A stretch of 64,000 nucleotides of DNA from Ornithodoros turicata. Taxonomy: Eukaryota; Arthropoda; Arachnida; Ixodida; Argasidae. The translations under genes were made by a program, and so were the position numbers. The stretch is taken from positions 766,501 through 830,500 of the forward strand of contig NW_026999401.1 in the NCBI RefSeq assembly GCF_037126465.1, in the 5' to 3' direction. The notes under the pieces are model-generated. The model saw only the letters and a list, made by a program, of their open reading frames with translations, did no database searches and had not been told where the DNA came from. Of the stretch, positions 1 to 10,178 are shown in pieces. Within the stretch, counting starts at the first letter, position 1. Every line of letters begins with the position of its first letter.

Positions 1-5
1 TATGA

Positions 6-77
6 GGTCCCATGGTGTAATGGTCAGCACTCTGGACTTTGAATCCAGCGATCCGAGTTCGAATCTCGGTGGGACCT
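6..77 (+). tRNA. tRNA-Gln (TTG), left copy 1
   Basis: This 72-nt cloverleaf has a 7-bp acceptor GGTCCCA/TGGGACC and the anticodon loop CTTTGAA, giving anticodon TTG. The T-arm GAGTTCGAATCTC keeps box B. It is the reference sequence for the left-array Gln copies. Confidence 0.93.
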
Positions 78-162
78 CTCTGCTGATATTGCTTTTTGAT
101 ATGTGACTGCTTCTGTTAGATACAATCACTTTTTTTTTATCGATCATTCGCTTAGAAGTATC

Positions 163-233
163 TCCGGTGTGGTCTAGTGGCTAGGATATCTGGCTCTCAT
201 CCAGAAGGCCCGGGTTCGATTCCAGGCATCGGA
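163..233 (+). tRNA. tRNA-Glu (CTC), left copy 1, T-stem damaged
   Basis: The anticodon loop is CTCTCAT (anticodon CTC, with C38 changed to T). The 3' T-stem reads CCAGG instead of CCCGG, breaking one pair. Confidence 0.75.
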
Positions 234-239
234 ATATGA

Positions 240-311
240 GGTCCCATGGTGTAATGGTCAGCACTCTGGACTTTGAATCCAGCGATCCGAGTTCGAATCT
301 CGGTGGGACCT
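240..311 (+). tRNA. tRNA-Gln (TTG), left copy 2
   Basis: The tRNA body is identical to left copy 1. The first spacer base after it differs. Confidence 0.93.
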
Positions 312-395
312 GACTGCTGATATTGCTTTTTGATACGTGACTGCTTCTGTTAGATACAATCACTTTTTTCTTTCGATCATTCGTTGTGAAGCATC

Positions 396-466
396 TCCGG
401 TGTGGTCTAGTGGCTAGGATATCTGGCTCTCACCCAGAAGGCCCGGGTTCGATTGCCGGCATCGGA
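396..466 (+). tRNA. tRNA-Glu (CTC), left copy 2, T-arm variant
   Basis: The anticodon loop is CTCTCAC. T-arm base C61 is changed to G (GATTGCCGG), which breaks the conserved G53-C61 pair. Copies at 6120 and 6354 share the change. Confidence 0.78.
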
Positions 467-472
467 ATATGA

Positions 473-544
473 GGTCCCATGGTGTAATGGTCAGCACTCT
501 GGACTTTGAATCCAGCGATCCGAGTTCGAATCTCGGTGGGACCT
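473..544 (+). tRNA. tRNA-Gln (TTG), left copy 3
   Basis: Canonical left-array Gln body with all stems paired. Confidence 0.93.
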
Positions 545-629
545 CTCTGCTGATATTGCTTTTTGATATGTGACTGCTTCTGTTAGATACAATCACTTTT
601 TTTCTATCGACCATTCGCTTTGAAGTATC

Positions 630-700
630 TCCGGTGTGGTCTAGTGGCTAGGATATCTGGCTCTCACCCAGAAGGCCCGGGTTCGATTCCCGGCATCGGA
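630..700 (+). tRNA. tRNA-Glu (CTC), left copy 3, canonical
   Basis: This is the only left-array Glu copy with every stem intact. Acceptor TCCGGTG pairs with CATCGGA, the anticodon loop is CTCTCAC, and box B is GGTTCGATTCC. Confidence 0.93.
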
Positions 701-706
701 ATATGA

Positions 707-770
707 GGTGTAATGGTCAGCACTCTGGACTTTGAATCCAGCGATCCGAGTTCGAATCTCGGTGGGACCT
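707..770 (+). pseudogene. tRNA-Gln (TTG), left copy 4, 5' deletion
   Basis: About eight bases are missing at the 5' end, so the 5' acceptor strand is gone while the rest of the gene is intact. It cannot form a normal acceptor stem. Confidence 0.88.
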
Positions 771-910
771 CTCTGCTGATATTGCTTTTTGATATGTGAC
801 TGCTTCTGTTAGATACAATCACTTTTTTTCTATCGATCATTTGCTTTGAAGTACCTCCGGTGTGGTCTAGTGGCTAGGATATCTCTAGCCGGGAGAATGT
901 CACTGAATCT

Positions 911-2113
911 TTGAGTGGGTCTACAAACAGTTACCGGCTTCTTTTGCCTACGTTGCCGACAGGTAGTACTGTTTTCAATACTATTTTCCTGCATGCGGAC
1001 CCATCCGGCAGGCCTTACAAGGCTGACGATTTTGCGGACGGAGTGCTATCAGTCATCGAAAAAGAAGATGTGGCTCAGCTAGGAACCTATTTGTACAACC
1101 ACGTATGGGCCTTGACACTGCACACGAGGCTAGCGAAAGGGAAACTCGTGGAAAAGAAAGAATTTCTGGTGAAGGGGAAAAAATGCGTCATTTTGGATCC
1201 CAATAAGAAGGAGGTGGAATTATCGGTGCACTGGTTGCCGATGCATGTTCCTGACCTTGCCCTGATAAACGTGCTGAGTACGTTCGGAAAGGTCAAAGAC
1301 GTCCAAAGAGAGAAGTGGAAGGCAACGGCTTTCGCAGGCGTTGAGACGACGACTCGGAAAGTAACCATAGAACTCCATGGGGGAGTAACGGTGGACGGCA
1401 TTCCGCACATCATAAACGTCCTGGGCGGGCAAGTGCTCGTTGACATACCCGGAAGGCCACCATTGTGCCTGCGGTGTAAAAAAGTGGGGCACATCAGGAA
1501 ACAGTGCAGGTCCCCATGGTGCCGGTCGTGCAGAAGCTTCGGTCATGAAACCGAAGATTGCATCACCACATACGCGTCTAAGACCAAAGCCAGAATGGAA
1601 CAAACAGTGGTTGACGAACTCATGGACGTGGCCGAGATATCAAAGGCGATGAGCGAAGTGCCTGGAAGCGTTGATACAGCCCCGGCCCAGCTGAGCTCTG
1701 GTGCTGAGGGGGAAGCATTGAAACAAGGAGCGACTGGGGAGGAGAGGTCCGGAGGGAGCAACGAAGCTCAGGCCAAACAACCTCAAGCCAACGAAGCGAC
1801 GGACATACAGGCAGAAGGGCACCACCACTCCGTTGCAGAAGCTGCCTATACTGTGGATCCAGCCACGGCGACCACCAGCAGCGCTTCTGAAATGAACGTT
1901 GACAACGAAGACAACGACAAAACCAGGATGAGCACCACCGAAGATATACTGGGGATGCCACCTACTGCTGCCACCGATGGAACTGGAAACATTTCTGACA
2001 GAGGCAAATGGAAAGAAGTTGGTCCAGGTCACAAAAAGTCCCGTTATACCCCAGCGCCTTTCATAACACCTGAAGAACGAAGACGGCGCCTCAAGAAAGA
2101 TCACAAGTCGTAA
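911..2113 (+). CDS. LINE ORF1 protein, nucleic-acid-binding with two zinc knuckles (5'-truncated)
   Basis: The product is about 400 residues. Two adjacent CCHC knuckles are visible: CLRCKKVGHIRKQC (about 1467-1508) and CRSCRSFGHETEDC (about 1519-1560), both C-X2-C-X4-H-X4-C. A proline-flanked linker precedes them (IPGRPPLC). The C-terminal third is acidic, Ala/Glu/Thr-rich and probably disordered, and ends in a basic tail. LINE ORF1 proteins coat the element RNA and help deliver it to the target. Position 911 is TTG, not ATG, and the frame stays open upstream to the junction at 885, so the native start is probably missing. The stop at 2111 is followed 21 bases later by the ORF2 start in the same frame. 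Confidence 0.85.
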   Translation: MSGSTNSYRLLLPTLPTGSTVFNTIFLHADPSGRPYKADDFADGVLSVIEKEDVAQLGTYLYNHVWALTLHTRLAKGKLVEKKEFLVKGKKCVILDPNKKEVELSVHWLPMHVPDLALINVLSTFGKVKDVQREKWKATAFAGVETTTRKVTIELHGGVTVDGIPHIINVLGGQVLVDIPGRPPLCLRCKKVGHIRKQCRSPWCRSCRSFGHETEDCITTYASKTKARMEQTVVDELMDVAEISKAMSEVPGSVDTAPAQLSSGAEGEALKQGATGEERSGGSNEAQAKQPQANEATDIQAEGHHHSVAEAAYTVDPATATTSSASEMNVDNEDNDKTRMSTTEDILGMPPTAATDGTGNISDRGKWKEVGPGHKKSRYTPAPFITPEERRRRLKKDHKS

Positions 2114-2134
2114 GTGCTGTACTGATACATCACA

Positions 2135-5100
2135 ATGAGAAGAATCCACTTAAAAGTCGCTACATTGAACGCAAACAGTTTACTTCGACGAGAAAGGAAA
2201 GATTGGCTCCTGACTATACTTCTTGATGAACACATTGACGTAATATGCATACAGGAAACGAAGATTTCATCTGTTGAAGATGAAATTGAACTGGTTAATG
2301 CTTTCAGCAAATGGTTTTTCGTATACCACGCATCCGGGGTGAACAGAAGTGCAGGAACTGCCGTCATGATAAGAAAGAGCAGCAAGATGAAAGTTATTGA
2401 CTGTGATTTGGAACAAAACGGCCGCATTGCCAGTGTTGATATGATATGGCAAGGCGAAATCGTGAGGGTGATAAGCGTGTACGCCCCGAACGAGTCTTCA
2501 GAACGCAAATTGTTTTTTGAAAGCAGCTTAGCGCACTTCGTGAGTACAGATAGCAAGGTGATAGTGGCCGGCGATTTTAACTGCGTGGAACACCAACGTG
2601 ATTGCACATATAAGAAGCAAAGCAAAGATAGCGGTGTAACAGCACTAAAACATATACTGGTGGGAAATGACTTAGAAGATGTTTCAACAGGCAACGACGA
2701 TTTGCCGGTCACATTTACGCACTGGCAGGGCACGTCACATGCCAGATTAGATCGGATTTACGTTTCGGGGGAGTTGAGCCCTAGCAGAGCAGAATACCAA
2801 GTTAAGCCTGTGGCTTTCACTGATCACGCACTTGTCATTGCGCAGTTTAAGCCGTCGAAGGTGCCACAGAAGCAAAAAGGGGTGGTCCCATGGAAGATGA
2901 ACGAGAGCTTTTTGAACGACGAAGCATTCGTGTCACTGATAAAAAAGATGCTTGCGGAGCTTAATAAGGAAGGAATAGACGCCCCAGCGTGGGAACGTTT
3001 CAAAGAGGAAGTACGAGCCAGTGCAATCGAGTACGGGCTGAAAATGGCAGCGGAAAAAAAGAAAGAGATGAAGGTGCTAATGGGAAGCTTGAGTACCATA
3101 ATTACGGCAGAGGAGAAAACACCCGGGTGTTTCACACAAGACATAAAAGGAATAAAGAAGAAGATACTGGAAATTATGCGAGAGAGGTACCGTGGCGCAC
3201 AAGTGCGCAGCAGGGTAGAAGCCATTGAGAGAGACGAGACCATGGTGAAAGTTTTCCTGGTGCGGGAAAGAGAAAGAAAGGAACAGAAATTCATATCAAG
3301 GATACGAAGTGACGCCACCGACGTGGAGGGGACGGAGGCTGTAGAGGAAGAGCTTTAGAAGCACTACAAAAAACATTTCAGCGCGGAAGAAAACACACGT
3401 GCGAAATGCGCGGATATTTGCGAAGGAGTGCCAAAGGTGAACCCCGAAGACAGGCAACAAGGCCGTGTAACAATCACTCAGCAAGAAATTCGGGCGGCAA
3501 TCAAGAAGCTATCCAGGAACAAGGCACCTGGACCCGACGGCCTCGGTTCAGCTTTCTACAAAACCTTTGTGGACGATTTGTCTCCCGTTCTAGAAGTGGT
3601 TTTTGAGGATATTAGAAATCGTGGACTGATGACTCCGACAATGAGGAAATGCAACACAGTTCTCATTCCGAAGAAGATGAAGCAGAAGGGAGTCCCAACC
3701 GTGTCTGATTTCCGCCCAATAAGCCTCCTCTGCAGTGATTATAAAATACTAGCAAAGATACTAGCACGACGACTGGACAGCGTGCTCTGGAAAATCATTG
3801 GCACCCATCAGACCTATGGAATCAAAGGGAGGAAAATCTCAAGTAATATTCACCTGATAAGGACAGTATGCGAGGTGGCAAAAACAGTTGGCCCTCCACT
3901 AGCAGTATTTCAAGCGGATCTGAACCAGGCCTTCGACAGGGTATCCCACGGCTTCCTTTTCGACCTTCTGCGATGGATCGAAGTCGGGGAGGACATGGAA
4001 GTATGGGTGGAAATATGTTACAAGGAAATCTCGGCGCAGCTAGTGGTTAACGGCTGTCTGAGTCCACGCTTCTCAGTTTCGAGGTCAGTGCGGCAAGGAT
4101 GTCCCCTGTCACCAATTTTGTTCGCACTCTACCTGGAGCCGCTGTGCCGTGCGATAATTGACAACGTCCTAATAAGTGGGCTGAGGGTGCCTTATCAAGA
4201 GGTTAAACTTGTAGCGTATGCGGACGACGTCACGGTAATCTGTTCAAGTAAGGAACAAGTGAAGGTCGCCCTTGCGATTATTGAAGCTTTCTGTGATGCG
4301 TCTGGAGCCCGCCTCAACATTAACAAATCGAAAGGAGCGTGGATAGGAGACTGGGAAGAGAAGCCTACGCAATATCTCGAGACACAGTGGACCTCAGAAG
4401 TTGGAAGGTACCTGGGAGTAAGCCTAGACTGGGAAACTGCCGACACTGCAAAATGGGAGCCAAAAATCAACGCACTTCAGGCGAAGCTAAAACCGTACCA
4501 AGGCAGAAAACTGTCACTGATAAGCCGGAGCTACATATGCAACACGGTGCTCTTCCCAGTAATCTTGTACCCGGCCCAGGCAACGCCCATTGACGCAGCG
4601 ACAGCACATCGCTTTGAAAGGACATGTGCCGTATTCTTGTGGCAGTCCAAATTCGAAAGAATGCGGCGAACCAACATCTTCTGGCCACTACAAGCGGGAG
4701 GGCTCGGTGTCGTCAACCTTGAGATCAAAATAAAAGTGTTACGCTTCATATATTTCCGAGACGAAGCAAGACCCCAGCTTCGAACTGCTATTCAGACCCT
4801 AGGAACCCACCATCTTCTGCAGTGGATCGTTAGCACGAAAGGCGGCGTGCCCAACACCAAGGTGCTTGGCTTCTACAGGGAGATTCAGAAAAGCATCACC
4901 TTTTTCTGCGAGAAGTTTTCCTGGGACTACCTGTCCAAGGTGAAGAAGAAGAAGCTATACTGGGATACGGTATCCAGCTCCTTCCCTCCTCCCCTTTATC
5001 GCCGCAGCTACAATGAAACACCCGGAGAGCATGGGCAGGATGTGTTAAGACGCGTGCGAAGACTCCCCATTCCGACCAGCACAAAGGACTTCTTTGTACG

Positions 5101-5584
5101 CTTTCATGTCGAAGTGGTTCCGGTGCAGCAATGGCTCTTAGGCAAAGGCTTCGACGTGCCACGAGCTGGTATGTGCCATGTATGCGGCCAAGAAGAGACT
5201 CTCCGGCATGCACTCTTCGATTGCAGGTCAGCCGTGCTGTTTTGGAGCGACCTTCGTGCAACGCTGGAGTTGTCGATCGACTTCTCATACGAGGAACTCA
5301 AGTTCCTCTTTTTCCCACGGGCCAGGTTCCCTGAACTCGTCAGTGTGGTTGCCACAGCGGGCTTGCATGCTCTATGGAAAAGCCGAACTGCGCGCGTAGA
5401 GTGCGACGTGCGAGCACTATCGCCGGTGGCATACCTGAAATCGAAATTGATGTGGACATTGTCCCTGGTTGGACAGAACAGGTTGAGGGAAAAGCTCGAA
5501 TGGAAGAGGTTAGCCGCAGTAATTGAGAACATGGACCCAAAAACGTTTGGCTGCGTCATACGGAGGCGGTACAGAGCAACATGA
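2135..5584 (+). pseudogene. LINE ORF2: AP endonuclease + reverse transcriptase, one in-frame stop
   Basis: The frame is about 1,150 codons, broken once by TAG at 3356-3358. Endonuclease motifs come first: TLNANS, CIQETK (about 2247), VAGDFNCV (about 2565), RLDRIYVS and FTDHALV (about 2815). The RT domain follows, with NKAPGPDG, FRPISLL, ADLNQAFDRV, RQGCPLSP and the catalytic AYADDV (about 4210-4230). A zinc finger CHVCGQEETLRHALFDC lies near 5173-5225. The protein nicks the target and reverse-transcribes the element RNA from the nick. The stop falls between the endonuclease and RT domains and is the only break, so this is a young copy. Sequencing error or strain polymorphism at that base cannot be excluded. 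Confidence 0.92.
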
Positions 5585-5650
5585 GAGTAGCATGACAAGG
5601 CAGTCATGTTGAAGTGTTTTATATGTATAGACTTTTCGATGTAAGATTTT

Positions 5651-5665
5651 AATAAAAAAAAAAAA
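5651..5665 (+). promoter_or_regulatory. Polyadenylation signal and poly(A) tail of the LINE
   Basis: AATAAA runs directly into an A tract that abuts the second target-duplication copy. This marks the 3' end of the retrotransposed RNA. Confidence 0.85.
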
Positions 5666-5728
5666 GTGGCTAGGATATCTGGCTCTCACCCAGAAGGCCC
5701 GGGTTCGATTCCCGGCATCGGAATATGA

Positions 5729-5800
5729 GGTCCCATGGTGTAATGGTTAGCACTCTGGACTTTGAATCCAGCGATCCGAGTTCGAATCTCGGTGGGACCT
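5729..5800 (+). tRNA. tRNA-Gln (TTG), left copy 5
   Basis: Canonical except GGTTAGC instead of GGTCAGC in the D-loop, a tolerated position. Confidence 0.92.
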
Positions 5801-5885
5801 CTCTGCTGATATTGCTTTTTGATATGTGACTGCTTCTGTTAGATACAATCACTTTTTTTCTATCGATCATTTGCGTTGAAGTATC

Positions 5886-5956
5886 TCCGGTGTGGTCTAG
5901 TGGCTAGGATATCTGGCTCTCACCCAGACGGCCCGGGTTCGATTCCATGCATCGGA
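5886..5956 (+). tRNA. tRNA-Glu (CTC), left copy 5, degenerate
   Basis: The 3' T-stem reads CCATG instead of CCCGG and the variable region has GACGG. Several T-stem pairs are lost, so it is probably a pseudogene. Shares its changes with 6588-6658. Confidence 0.65.
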
Positions 5957-5962
5957 ATATGA

Positions 5963-6034
5963 GGTCCCATGGTGTAATGGTCAGCACTCTGGACTTTGAA
6001 TCTAGCGATCCGAGTTCGAATCTCGGTGGGACCT
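5963..6034 (+). tRNA. tRNA-Gln (TTG), left copy 6
   Basis: One anticodon-stem change (TCTAG for TCCAG), otherwise canonical. Confidence 0.85.
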
Positions 6035-6119
6035 CTCTGCTGATATTGCTTTTTGATATGTGACTGCTTCTGTTAGATACAATCACTTTTTTTCTATCGA
6101 TCATTCGGTTAGAAGTATC

Positions 6120-6190
6120 TCCGGTGTGGTCTAGTGGCTAGGATATCTGGCTCTCACCCAGAAGGCCCGGGTTCGATTGCCGGCATCGGA
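6120..6190 (+). tRNA. tRNA-Glu (CTC), left copy 6, T-arm variant
   Basis: Carries the C61-to-G change seen at 396 and 6354. Confidence 0.78.
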
Positions 6191-6196
6191 ATATGA

Positions 6197-6268
6197 GGTC
6201 CCATGGTGTAATGGTCAGCACTCCGGACTTTGAATCCAGCGATCCCAATTCGAATCTCGGTGGGACCT
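6197..6268 (+). tRNA. tRNA-Gln (TTG), left copy 7, box B damaged
   Basis: The T-arm reads CAATTCGAATC, so conserved G53 and stem pairs are lost. The anticodon stem also has a change (CTCCGGAC). Probably non-functional. Confidence 0.65.
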
Positions 6269-6353
6269 CTCTGCTGATATTGCTTTTTGATACGTGACTG
6301 CTTCTGTTAGATACAATCACTTTTTTTCTATCGATCATTCGCTTTGAAGTATC

Positions 6354-6424
6354 TCCGGTGTGGTCTAGTGGCTAGGATATCTGGCTCTCACCCAGAAGGG
6401 CCGGGTTCGATTGCCGGCATCGGA
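6354..6424 (+). tRNA. tRNA-Glu (CTC), left copy 7, T-arm variant
   Basis: C61 is changed to G, plus a G for C in the variable/T-stem junction (AAGGGCC). Confidence 0.72.
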
Positions 6425-6430
6425 ATATGA

Positions 6431-6502
6431 GGTCCCATGGTGTAATGGTCAGCACTCTGGACTTTGAATCCAGCGATCCGAGTTCGAATCTCGGTGGGAC
6501 CT
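6431..6502 (+). tRNA. tRNA-Gln (TTG), left copy 8
   Basis: Canonical tRNA body with minor spacer differences downstream. Confidence 0.92.
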
Positions 6503-6587
6503 GTCTGCTCATATTGCTTTTTGATATGTGACTGCTTCTGTTAGATTCAATCACTTTTTTTCTATCGATCATTTGCGTTGAAGTATC

Positions 6588-6658
6588 TCCGGTGTGGTCT
6601 AGTGGCTAGGATATCTTGCTCTCACCCAGACGGCCCGGGTTCGATTCCATGCATCGGA
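6588..6658 (+). tRNA. tRNA-Glu (CTC), left copy 8, degenerate
   Basis: Same damaged T-stem as copy 5 (CCATG) plus a TCTTG anticodon-stem change. Probably a pseudogene. Confidence 0.6.
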
Positions 6659-6664
6659 ATATGA

Positions 6665-6736
6665 GGTCCCAGGTTGTAATGGTCAGCACTCTGGACTTTG
6701 AATCCAGCGATCCGAGTTCGAATCTCGGTGGGACCT
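6665..6736 (+). tRNA. tRNA-Gln (TTG), left copy 9
   Basis: Two changes near the acceptor/D-arm boundary (CCCAGGTTGTAA for CCCATGGTGTAA). The rest is canonical. Confidence 0.8.
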
Positions 6737-6821
6737 CTCTGCTGATATTGCTTTTTTATATGTGACTGCTTCTGTTAGATACAATCACTTTTTTTCTATC
6801 GATCATTCGCTTAGAAGTATC

Positions 6822-6863
6822 TCCGGTGTGGTCTAGTGGCTAGGATATCTGGCTCTCACCCAG
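6822..6863 (+). pseudogene. tRNA-Glu (CTC), left copy 9, 3'-truncated at the array end
   Basis: Identity to Glu stops just after the anticodon loop (CTCTCACCCAG). The variable arm, T-arm and acceptor 3' strand are absent. This is the right breakpoint of the left array. Confidence 0.9.
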
Positions 6864-9050
6864 TCTGGCTCAGACTTCTTATTATTATCCGAAAACCTCA
6901 GTAACATATTTGAAAGGCTCCTTTCCTCCATGTTCTCCCTTCTTTTTCTTTCACCTTATACCCGCTCAGAAAAATGATGCAGTCGACAACCCCAGTGACA
7001 GGGGACTCCCTGTCTTCTGGTGTACGAGTTTGCAAAACCGTACAAAGTGTTGAGGTTTTATGCCGTGGACAATCTGTGCGTGTGGCTTCAACACTACCGA
7101 GAGAGCATCAGTCAGACATCCAGTTCGGTCCAGTCAGCGAGAAAATGTGGTACACCACTTTGTCATCACACACCTCGCCTTCACCTCGAGGTGAAGGGCG
7201 ATAAAGGCTTCGGGTCGACACACGGAAACAAACCAAAAAAAAATATGGGAAGGTCGATCGGCAAGGCCTTGCAGCGGGAGTCGCGATATTCCCAACACAG
7301 TCTCTTTTTTTTTTTTTCCTGAACGCCAAGAGGAACGATTTCACAAAAAATAAAAGGACACATTGTAGAAAAATAATAACTATGGTCACCTGACAACATA
7401 ACCGGTTCTTGTTTGACTGTGGCAAAAAAGTACAGTTCGGCCTCCTTATTATGTGGGACAGGATAATATATGCCTTCTTTTCTTTTTTTTAGAATAATTT
7501 CTGAAGCGTAAAGTTTTACTCCAGATTTCGTTGTGTTGAATGCTGAGGTCTCAGTTAATTCAATCCAAACTTGAAAACGTGAAATTCGGTCATGGAAAAG
7601 CTGAAGAACTGGACACCATGTGAGCCAAATTTATGCGTATTTTAGGAAAATCACTATTCTTGAAGGGCAACACAGATGCAATTACAAAATTGGGGTTTCC
7701 AGAGATGAATATGAGCGCTAGTTGCCAAATGAAGGAATGATCACGGAGAAGTCGTTTCATATCATCAAAGCTCGCACGAGATGCCAGATTTTCTTCCCCG
7801 GAAGAAAATGTCCCCAGGCAGAACCGCCCCAGGGAAAAATGACCCCCGGAGAAATCGTCTCCGCAAGAACGAAAGCCATTTGATCGAACGCAGGACATTT
7901 GGTCGAAAGTCATTCGATCGAACACTGTTTGATCGAAACGGCAGCGGTCGGTTGGTAGATTTTTTTTTATTGCTTTGTTTGGAGCAGATGCATACTCTAA
8001 ACAAGATTGACGTAAAGTTTTATATGGCTGTTAATACAATATCTGTATTTTATACTATGGCGAAATTTCCTTCTTAGCATTCAGACTTCGAGTGCCTTTC
8101 GTGCACATATCACTATCCCATTTCGGATCCCAGCAATGAAAAGGGTGCCCAGAAGAAGCACAGACTATTGGCTGCTCCCAACTTGGACATTTTCTTCGGT
8201 ATGTATCCTACAGCTACGGGGGATGCTACCGCATTGTTCTATTCAATTCAATTCAGTTTTATTCAATTTTATTTCCTTTCGGATGGGAGAAAGTAAAAAG
8301 CCGGAAGGCTGTGGTGTTCGTGAATGACCAATAAAACGTTTCTGCAAATGACCAGTGGTCTCCCCTCTTTAGCTGAAAAAAAAAGAAGAAACAAACAAAA
8401 AAGGAGAGGACACTGATTGCCTCAGGCTCCATATGCTCGAATCAAAAGTTACAGAAAAAGAGGTGCTAAGGACACGCTGCGAGCTTTGAACTCCCTTCGA
8501 AAAAAACGTCGTTCGAACAAACGGCATCGATCAACTGGCTTTAGATCGAACGGCTTGCGACCAAGCGGTCTTCGATCAAACGCCTTCTCCAAACAGCTTA
8601 GGATTTCGGAATAACTCCTTGAACTCAATCTTTATGGATAAATGGACAAGATAAAATGAAAGGAACTTGACGCGTGACGAGGTCTCAGAGCACGATTTCC
8701 GTGTCATAACGCTCTGATTATTACCCGGAAACTTCAGTACTATATTTTTAGACACTCCTTGGTTTTCACAGGGTACTACACATTACACCAGACCTTTCGT
8801 TCAGCGTAGACACTAGTTCAGCGGAGAATCCCCAGTGACCCGGAGCTTTTCCTTATCTTCCTCAGAAGGCCTCCGTTTGTTCGCCGTCCAAAGACAGACG
8901 GGTATAGGTTTTGGGTAATCCAACGTGCAACTAGCAAGGATTGTCGAAAGATGGAAAATCCAGGGAACCGGTCTCGAAAAATTGGTCGTATCTCAAAATA
9001 ACGTGATCGAAGTCCCCGTTGCAAAATAAACTACTGTAAATAAATGTTAT
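6864..9050. other. Non-coding repeat-rich stretch with diffuse internal duplications
   Basis: I see no gene. About 6870-6925 resembles 8700-8760 (both contain TTATTAT and CCTCAGTA/CTTCAGTA-like words before a CTCCTT). At 7860-7945, 8500-8600 and 9600-9680 are degenerate short repeats built on GATCGAAC and TTCGAACG. An ATTCAATTC-type microsatellite lies near 8238-8275. Confidence 0.5.
8415..8600 (+). repeat. Repeat unit A, copy 1
   Basis: Matches 9520-9695 closely. Both start GATTGCCTCA(G/T)GC, pass through AAAAAGAGGTGCTAAGGACA, and end in GATCGAAC-type degenerate repeats followed by CTTCTCCAAACAGCTTAGGA. Family unknown. Confidence 0.7.
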
Positions 9051-9059
9051 CTGGCTGTT

Positions 9060-9425
9060 TCTGCGCGGAAACTGTCAAAGCAGCGGTCGCTTGATCGATT
9101 TTTCGTATTGGTTCACGTGGAGCGTTCATGAAAATAAATAAATAAAATAATAAAGATAAAAATAAAAATAAATCGATCAATAAAAGAAAGAAAGAGAAAC
9201 AACAAATAAAGCTGCAGTTCTAGGTGCCGTTATCCTAAGAAATGTTTACCTGTGTGTAATCCGCTTGCTGGCTGTTTCAACATTACGAACGTTACAGGGC
9301 AGTCCTGTTGAACGTTACTGGAATGTTTGTGAAGTCGGCCTTCCACTAATCGTAAATACGAGAGATTCTCGTTAGCCTTATGAGACAGTTGACTGAGTAA
9401 GCACAAATCCGAAACGGCTGTGATG
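9060..9425 (+). repeat. Repeat unit B, copy 1
   Basis: Direct copy of 15600-15945. Both share a GATCGATTTTTC...TTGGTTCACGTGGA start, an A-rich AATAAAAATAAA middle, and a tail ending GACAGTTGACTGAGTAAGCA. Small indels separate the copies. Non-coding and unclassified. Confidence 0.75.
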
Positions 9426-9519
9426 TTCGTGAATGACAAAGGTCTGCAAATAACCAGTGGCCTCCTTTCTCTGAAAAAAAAAGCAAGAAACAAACAAACA
9501 AACAAAAAGGAGAGGACAC

Positions 9520-9695
9520 TGATTGCCTCATGCCCCATATGCTCGAGTCAAAAGTTACAGAAAAAGAGGTGCTAAGGACACGCTGCGACCTTCGAACTCC
9601 CTTCGAGAAAACGTCTTTCGAATAAACGGCGTCGATCAACCGCCTTTCGATCGAACGGCTCTCGACCAAGCGGTCTTCGATCCTTCTCCAAACAG
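9520..9695 (+). repeat. Repeat unit A, copy 2
   Basis: Second copy of the 8415-8600 repeat, slightly shorter in its GATCGAAC tail. Confidence 0.7.
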
Positions 9696-10178
9696 CTTAG
9701 GATTTCAGAATATCCAATTATAATGTGATGAGGAAGATGCGATGAACTGTGGACGGTGAACTGTAAAAAGCAAGCCTAAACTAACCTACCCTGGAAACTA
9801 ACCTAGGACCCGGCTCTAACCGGTCTGGGGACGCTACGTCCAACGAGACGTTACATCCGACGCGCCGTTACATCCATCGGTGGACATAAAGGCGGGACCC
9901 CATAACAAGCGACAAGCGGCGGCAACACGCTACAAATGACAAAATCGACGTCTGCGCCCCCTGTCCAGCGGCAAAAAAGCTCTGTCGCGGCTTCAAAATT
10001 TTGCATCTACTGGAAGTAGATATTTGTCGCGTGTCGCCAGAAACTGTTGCCCGTCGTTTGCTGAAATCCGTCAGATCTGACGGCAGATGGAAAGGGCGTG
10101 GGTGAGGGGGGGAGGAGGATCGCGAGGAGGCGCTATTTACGCGGGAGGACTGAAATCGAAAGTAGTTCGTTGTGAAAC

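Larger units (their letters stand above)
885..5665 (+). mobile_element. Tx1-like non-LTR retrotransposon (LINE) inserted in tRNA-Glu
   Basis: The element is 4,781 bp. It carries ORF1 (gag-like, two CCHC knuckles), then ORF2 (AP endonuclease, reverse transcriptase, C-terminal zinc finger), then a 3' UTR of about 65 bp with AATAAA (from 5651) running into a poly(A) tract ending at 5665. A 15-bp target duplication flanks it. The ORF1 frame is open right up to the 5' junction and has no ATG near its start, so the copy is probably slightly 5'-truncated. The two-ORF plan with double CCHC knuckles and the RT motif style resemble the Tx1 group of the L1 clade, whose members are known to target repeated RNA genes and microsatellites. 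The Tx1 assignment comes from motif recognition, not a tree. Confidence 0.93.
856..5722 (+). pseudogene. tRNA-Glu (CTC), left copy 4, split by a LINE
   Basis: The 5' part is 856-884 and the 3' part resumes after the LINE at 5666-5722. The 15 bases GTGGCTAGGATATCT occur on both sides (870-884 and 5666-5680). Removing the LINE and one copy leaves an ordinary canonical Glu gene. Insertion is in the D-arm, inside the box A promoter. Confidence 0.93.
1..6863 (+). repeat. Left tRNA array: Glu(CTC)-Gln(TTG) tandem repeat, interrupted by a LINE
   Basis: Nine Gln and nine Glu copies repeat every 233-234 bp on the + strand. Each Glu gene is followed after only six bases (ATATGA) by a Gln gene. Then comes a spacer of about 85 bp with a T5 run roughly 15 nt after Gln, a plausible RNA polymerase III terminator. 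The array enters the window at base 1 and ends abruptly inside a Glu copy at 6863. A LINE at 885-5665 splits it. Only one Glu copy (630-700) is free of T-arm damage, while about half the Gln copies look canonical. Units 5886 and 6588 share the same two changes three periods apart, a sign of block duplication. Confidence 0.95.
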
